A stretch of DNA of 6,228 nucleotides from Rhodospirillales bacterium. Lineage in GTDB: Bacteria; Pseudomonadota; Alphaproteobacteria; Acetobacterales; Acetobacteraceae. The stretch is from assembly GCA_028866445.1 (NCBI GenBank), contig JAGWIE010000086.1, positions 1 to 6,228 of the forward strand, read 5' to 3'. Positions 4,892 through 6,228 of this stretch are shown here, piece by piece. The notes under the pieces are model-generated. The model saw only the letters and a program-made list of their open reading frames with translations. It did not search any database and was not told the DNA's origin. The stretch's first letter is position 1. The number at the start of each line of letters is the position of its first letter. The position numbers and the translations under genes were made by a program.

Positions 4892-5590
4892 TCAAGAAGC
4901 CGTATCCACCAGCACAATTTCGCTATCCTGCAGGGCGTGGATTGTCAGCGTCTCAACGTCTTTAACCGCGACGCCATCGCGGGCGGCAACCCTCACGCCA
5001 TCAATCTCCACTTCGCCAGCAGCTGGCACCAGATATGCGAGGCGCTCCCGGCCAAGCGTATAACTCACGGCCTCACCAGCCCGCAGCGTGGCACCCAGCA
5101 CCCTTGCCGGGGTGCGCAATGGCAGCGCACCATCCTCACCATAACCCGAGGCCAACGGCACGAATTGTCCGGCACGCTCACCTTTAGGGAATGGCCTGGC
5201 ACCCCAACGCGGGGCCTCACCCTGGTGTTCCGGGATGATCCATATCTGAAATATCTGGGTCTCGCCGGGTTCCAAATTATATTCGCTATGGCGAATGCCG
5301 GTTCCTGCGGACATAATCTGCACATCCCCAGCCTCGGTGCGGCCTTTATTCCCAAGGTTATCTTCATGCGTGATTGCCCCTTTACGGACATAGGTGATAA
5401 TTTCCATGTCCCGGTGAGAATGCGGCGGAAAGCCTGTGCCAGGAGCAATACTGTCATCGTTCCATACCAGCAGCCGCCCCCAACCCAGGCGCGAGGGGTC
5501 ATGGTAATTGGCGAAGGAAAAATGGTGCCTGGCTTTCAGCCAGCCATGGTCCGCACCGCCTAGTTCAGCAAATGGCCTCAGTTCAATCAT
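4892..5590 (-). CDS. pirin-family cupin protein (quercetin 2,3-dioxygenase-like)
   Basis: Pirins are bicupin metalloproteins. Bacterial members such as E. coli YhhW can oxidise quercetin in vitro, while others act as redox or stress-linked regulators. The 232-residue protein matches YhhW in size. The N-terminal cupin holds P-P-H-S-H-R-D-M-E-I (55-64) and G-T-G-I-R-H-S-E-Y-N (96-105). The four metal ligands H57, H59, H101 and E103 are all present, so the site should be functional. The C-terminal cupin is the usual degenerate half. The start is ATG 5590 with GAGG (5604-5601) 10 nt upstream, and homologues begin M-I-x-x-R-P-F. An in-frame extension to 5932 crosses the chrA gene and is rejected. 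It is the distal gene after chrA, 104 bp away. The physiological substrate is unknown. Confidence 0.9.
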   Translation of the reverse strand: MIELRPFAELGGADHGWLKARHHFSFANYHDPSRLGWGRLLVWNDDSIAPGTGFPPHSHRDMEIITYVRKGAITHEDNLGNKGRTEAGDVQIMSAGTGIRHSEYNLEPGETQIFQIWIIPEHQGEAPRWGARPFPKGERAGQFVPLASGYGEDGALPLRTPARVLGATLRAGEAVSYTLGRERLAYLVPAAGEVEIDGVRVAARDGVAVKDVETLTIHALQDSEIVLVDTAS

Positions 5591-5650
5591 CGGAATATAT
5601 CCTCGGCAAAAATCCGGTCCGCCGCTAAGATAAACACCCAAAAAGACATT

Positions 5651-5682
5651 GAAACAGAAACAATAGAAACATACCGTTTCTA
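5651..5682. promoter_or_regulatory. GAAAC repeat cluster with inverted repeat between chrA and pirin
   Basis: TAGAAACATACCGTTTCTA (5664-5682) is a 7-bp perfect inverted repeat with a 5-nt loop. Two further GAAAC copies lie at 5651 and 5657. On the minus strand the hairpin is followed by a T-rich stretch (TTGTTTCTGTTT), so it may be a weak terminator of chrA. Its symmetry and repeated half-sites, upstream of the pirin start at 5590, equally suggest a regulator-binding site. No clear promoter boxes for pirin were found. Confidence 0.35.
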
Positions 5683-5694
5683 AAAATACCAAGT

Positions 5695-6228
5695 TCAGGC
5701 AGTTGCCAGTATCACCCCACCAGCAGCACTCACCGCCACCACCAGCAACGGCGGCGCTTTCCAAACCGTCAGCAGTACAAAGCCAAACAACGCGATGCCG
5801 AAATCGCCAGGCGTCTTTACGGCACTCATCCAAACCGGGTTGTAGAGTGCGGCCCCCAGCAACCCAACCACGGCGGCGTTCACGCCGCGCATCGCCGCCT
5901 GCGCCCAAAGGCGGCCGCGCAAACCATGCCAAAATGGCAGCGCACCGTTGAGAACGAGCAAACCAGGCAAAAATATTCCCGCCAACCCCAGCGCCGCCCC
6001 CATCACACCATGCGGTGCCGGGCGCGCCACCGCACCAAGATATGCCGCGAAGGTAAAAAGCGGGCCTGGCAAAGCCTGCGCCAGTCCGTACCCGGCGAGA
6101 AAGCTGTTATTGCTCACCCAGCCAGGGGTAACAAACGCGCCGCGCAGCAATGGCAGCACCACATGGCCGCCGCCGAATACCAACGCGCCAGAGCGGTAAA
6201 ACGCATCAAACAGAGCAAGAGCGGCGCT
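5695..6228 (-). CDS. chrA: chromate transporter ChrA, C-terminal part (runs off the window)
   Basis: ChrA-family (CHR superfamily) inner-membrane proteins expel chromate, and some members move other anions. The 177 residues visible are open at the right edge: the frame is uninterrupted to 6228 (S-A-L-A-L-F-D-A-F-Y-R-S-G-A-L-V-F-G-G-G). Key features are F-G-G-G-H-V-V-L-P (17-25), P-G-W-V-S (34-38), and A-Q-A-L-P-G-P-L-F-T-F-A-A-Y-L-G (49-64), followed by several hydrophobic helices. These match the second CHR domain of the two-domain, roughly 400-residue proteins, so the first half should lie beyond the window. A TTG at 6183 is an internal codon, not the start, because family sequence continues upstream of it. 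The stop at 5697-5695 is 104 bp before the pirin gene on the same strand. Chromate specificity is inferred from family membership only. Confidence 0.88.
   Translation of the reverse strand, partial: SAALALFDAFYRSGALVFGGGHVVLPLLRGAFVTPGWVSNNSFLAGYGLAQALPGPLFTFAAYLGAVARPAPHGVMGAALGLAGIFLPGLLVLNGALPFWHGLRGRLWAQAAMRGVNAAVVGLLGAALYNPVWMSAVKTPGDFGIALFGFVLLTVWKAPPLLVVAVSAAGGVILATA

Noticed and set aside
5651..5682. The GAAAC copies as a CRISPR-like array
   Set aside because: The units are only 5 bp with spacings of 6 and 9 bp. There are no long repeats, no spacers and no cas genes.
5591..5932. An in-frame N-terminal extension of the pirin by 114 residues
   Set aside because: It would cross the intergenic gap and overlap chrA in another frame, its sequence has low-complexity Gly/Arg/Trp/Cys character, and homologues start at 5590.

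Overview
The window looks like a stretch of an alphaproteobacterial chromosome. tRNA-Trp(CCA)-secE-nusG is a common gene order in that class, the genes are GC-rich, the SecE is the short single-helix type, and a PhaB-type reductase is present. An acidophilic or acetic-acid-type member of the Acetobacteraceae/Rhodospirillales would fit, but that placement is an inference from gene content and protein style, not a measurement.

Layout. (1) 55-907, plus strand: an informational block of tRNA-Trp, secE (TTG start) and nusG. (2) 969-3589, plus strand: a two-gene tripartite-efflux operon, an EmrA/HlyD-type membrane-fusion protein overlapping an EmrB/DHA2-type MFS transporter by ATGA. It sits where rplK would normally follow nusG; no outer-membrane TolC gene and no regulator gene lie beside it here. 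(3) 3693-4415, plus strand: a stand-alone acetoacetyl-CoA reductase (phaB) behind a very strong ribosome-binding site. (4) 4416-4891: an AT-rich gap of about 475 bp. It holds an 11-bp perfect inverted repeat, a small unrecognised minus-strand gene with its own extended -10 promoter, two ultra-short ORFs with excellent Shine-Dalgarno sequences, and imperfect direct repeats. (5) 4892-6228, minus strand: a pirin-family cupin and, upstream of it, the C-terminal part of a chromate transporter (chrA) that runs off the right edge.

How the genes relate. secE and nusG serve protein export and transcription elongation and are probably expressed with the tRNA. emrA and emrB should form one inner-membrane/periplasmic pump. 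phaB supplies (R)-3-hydroxybutyryl-CoA for polyhydroxybutyrate. The pirin and chrA face back toward phaB and may form a stress-related unit.

Most of the window is ordinary. No previously undescribed multi-gene system can be supported. The least explained part is the 4416-4891 gap, where a short ORF shows codon-position base composition typical of real coding sequence.
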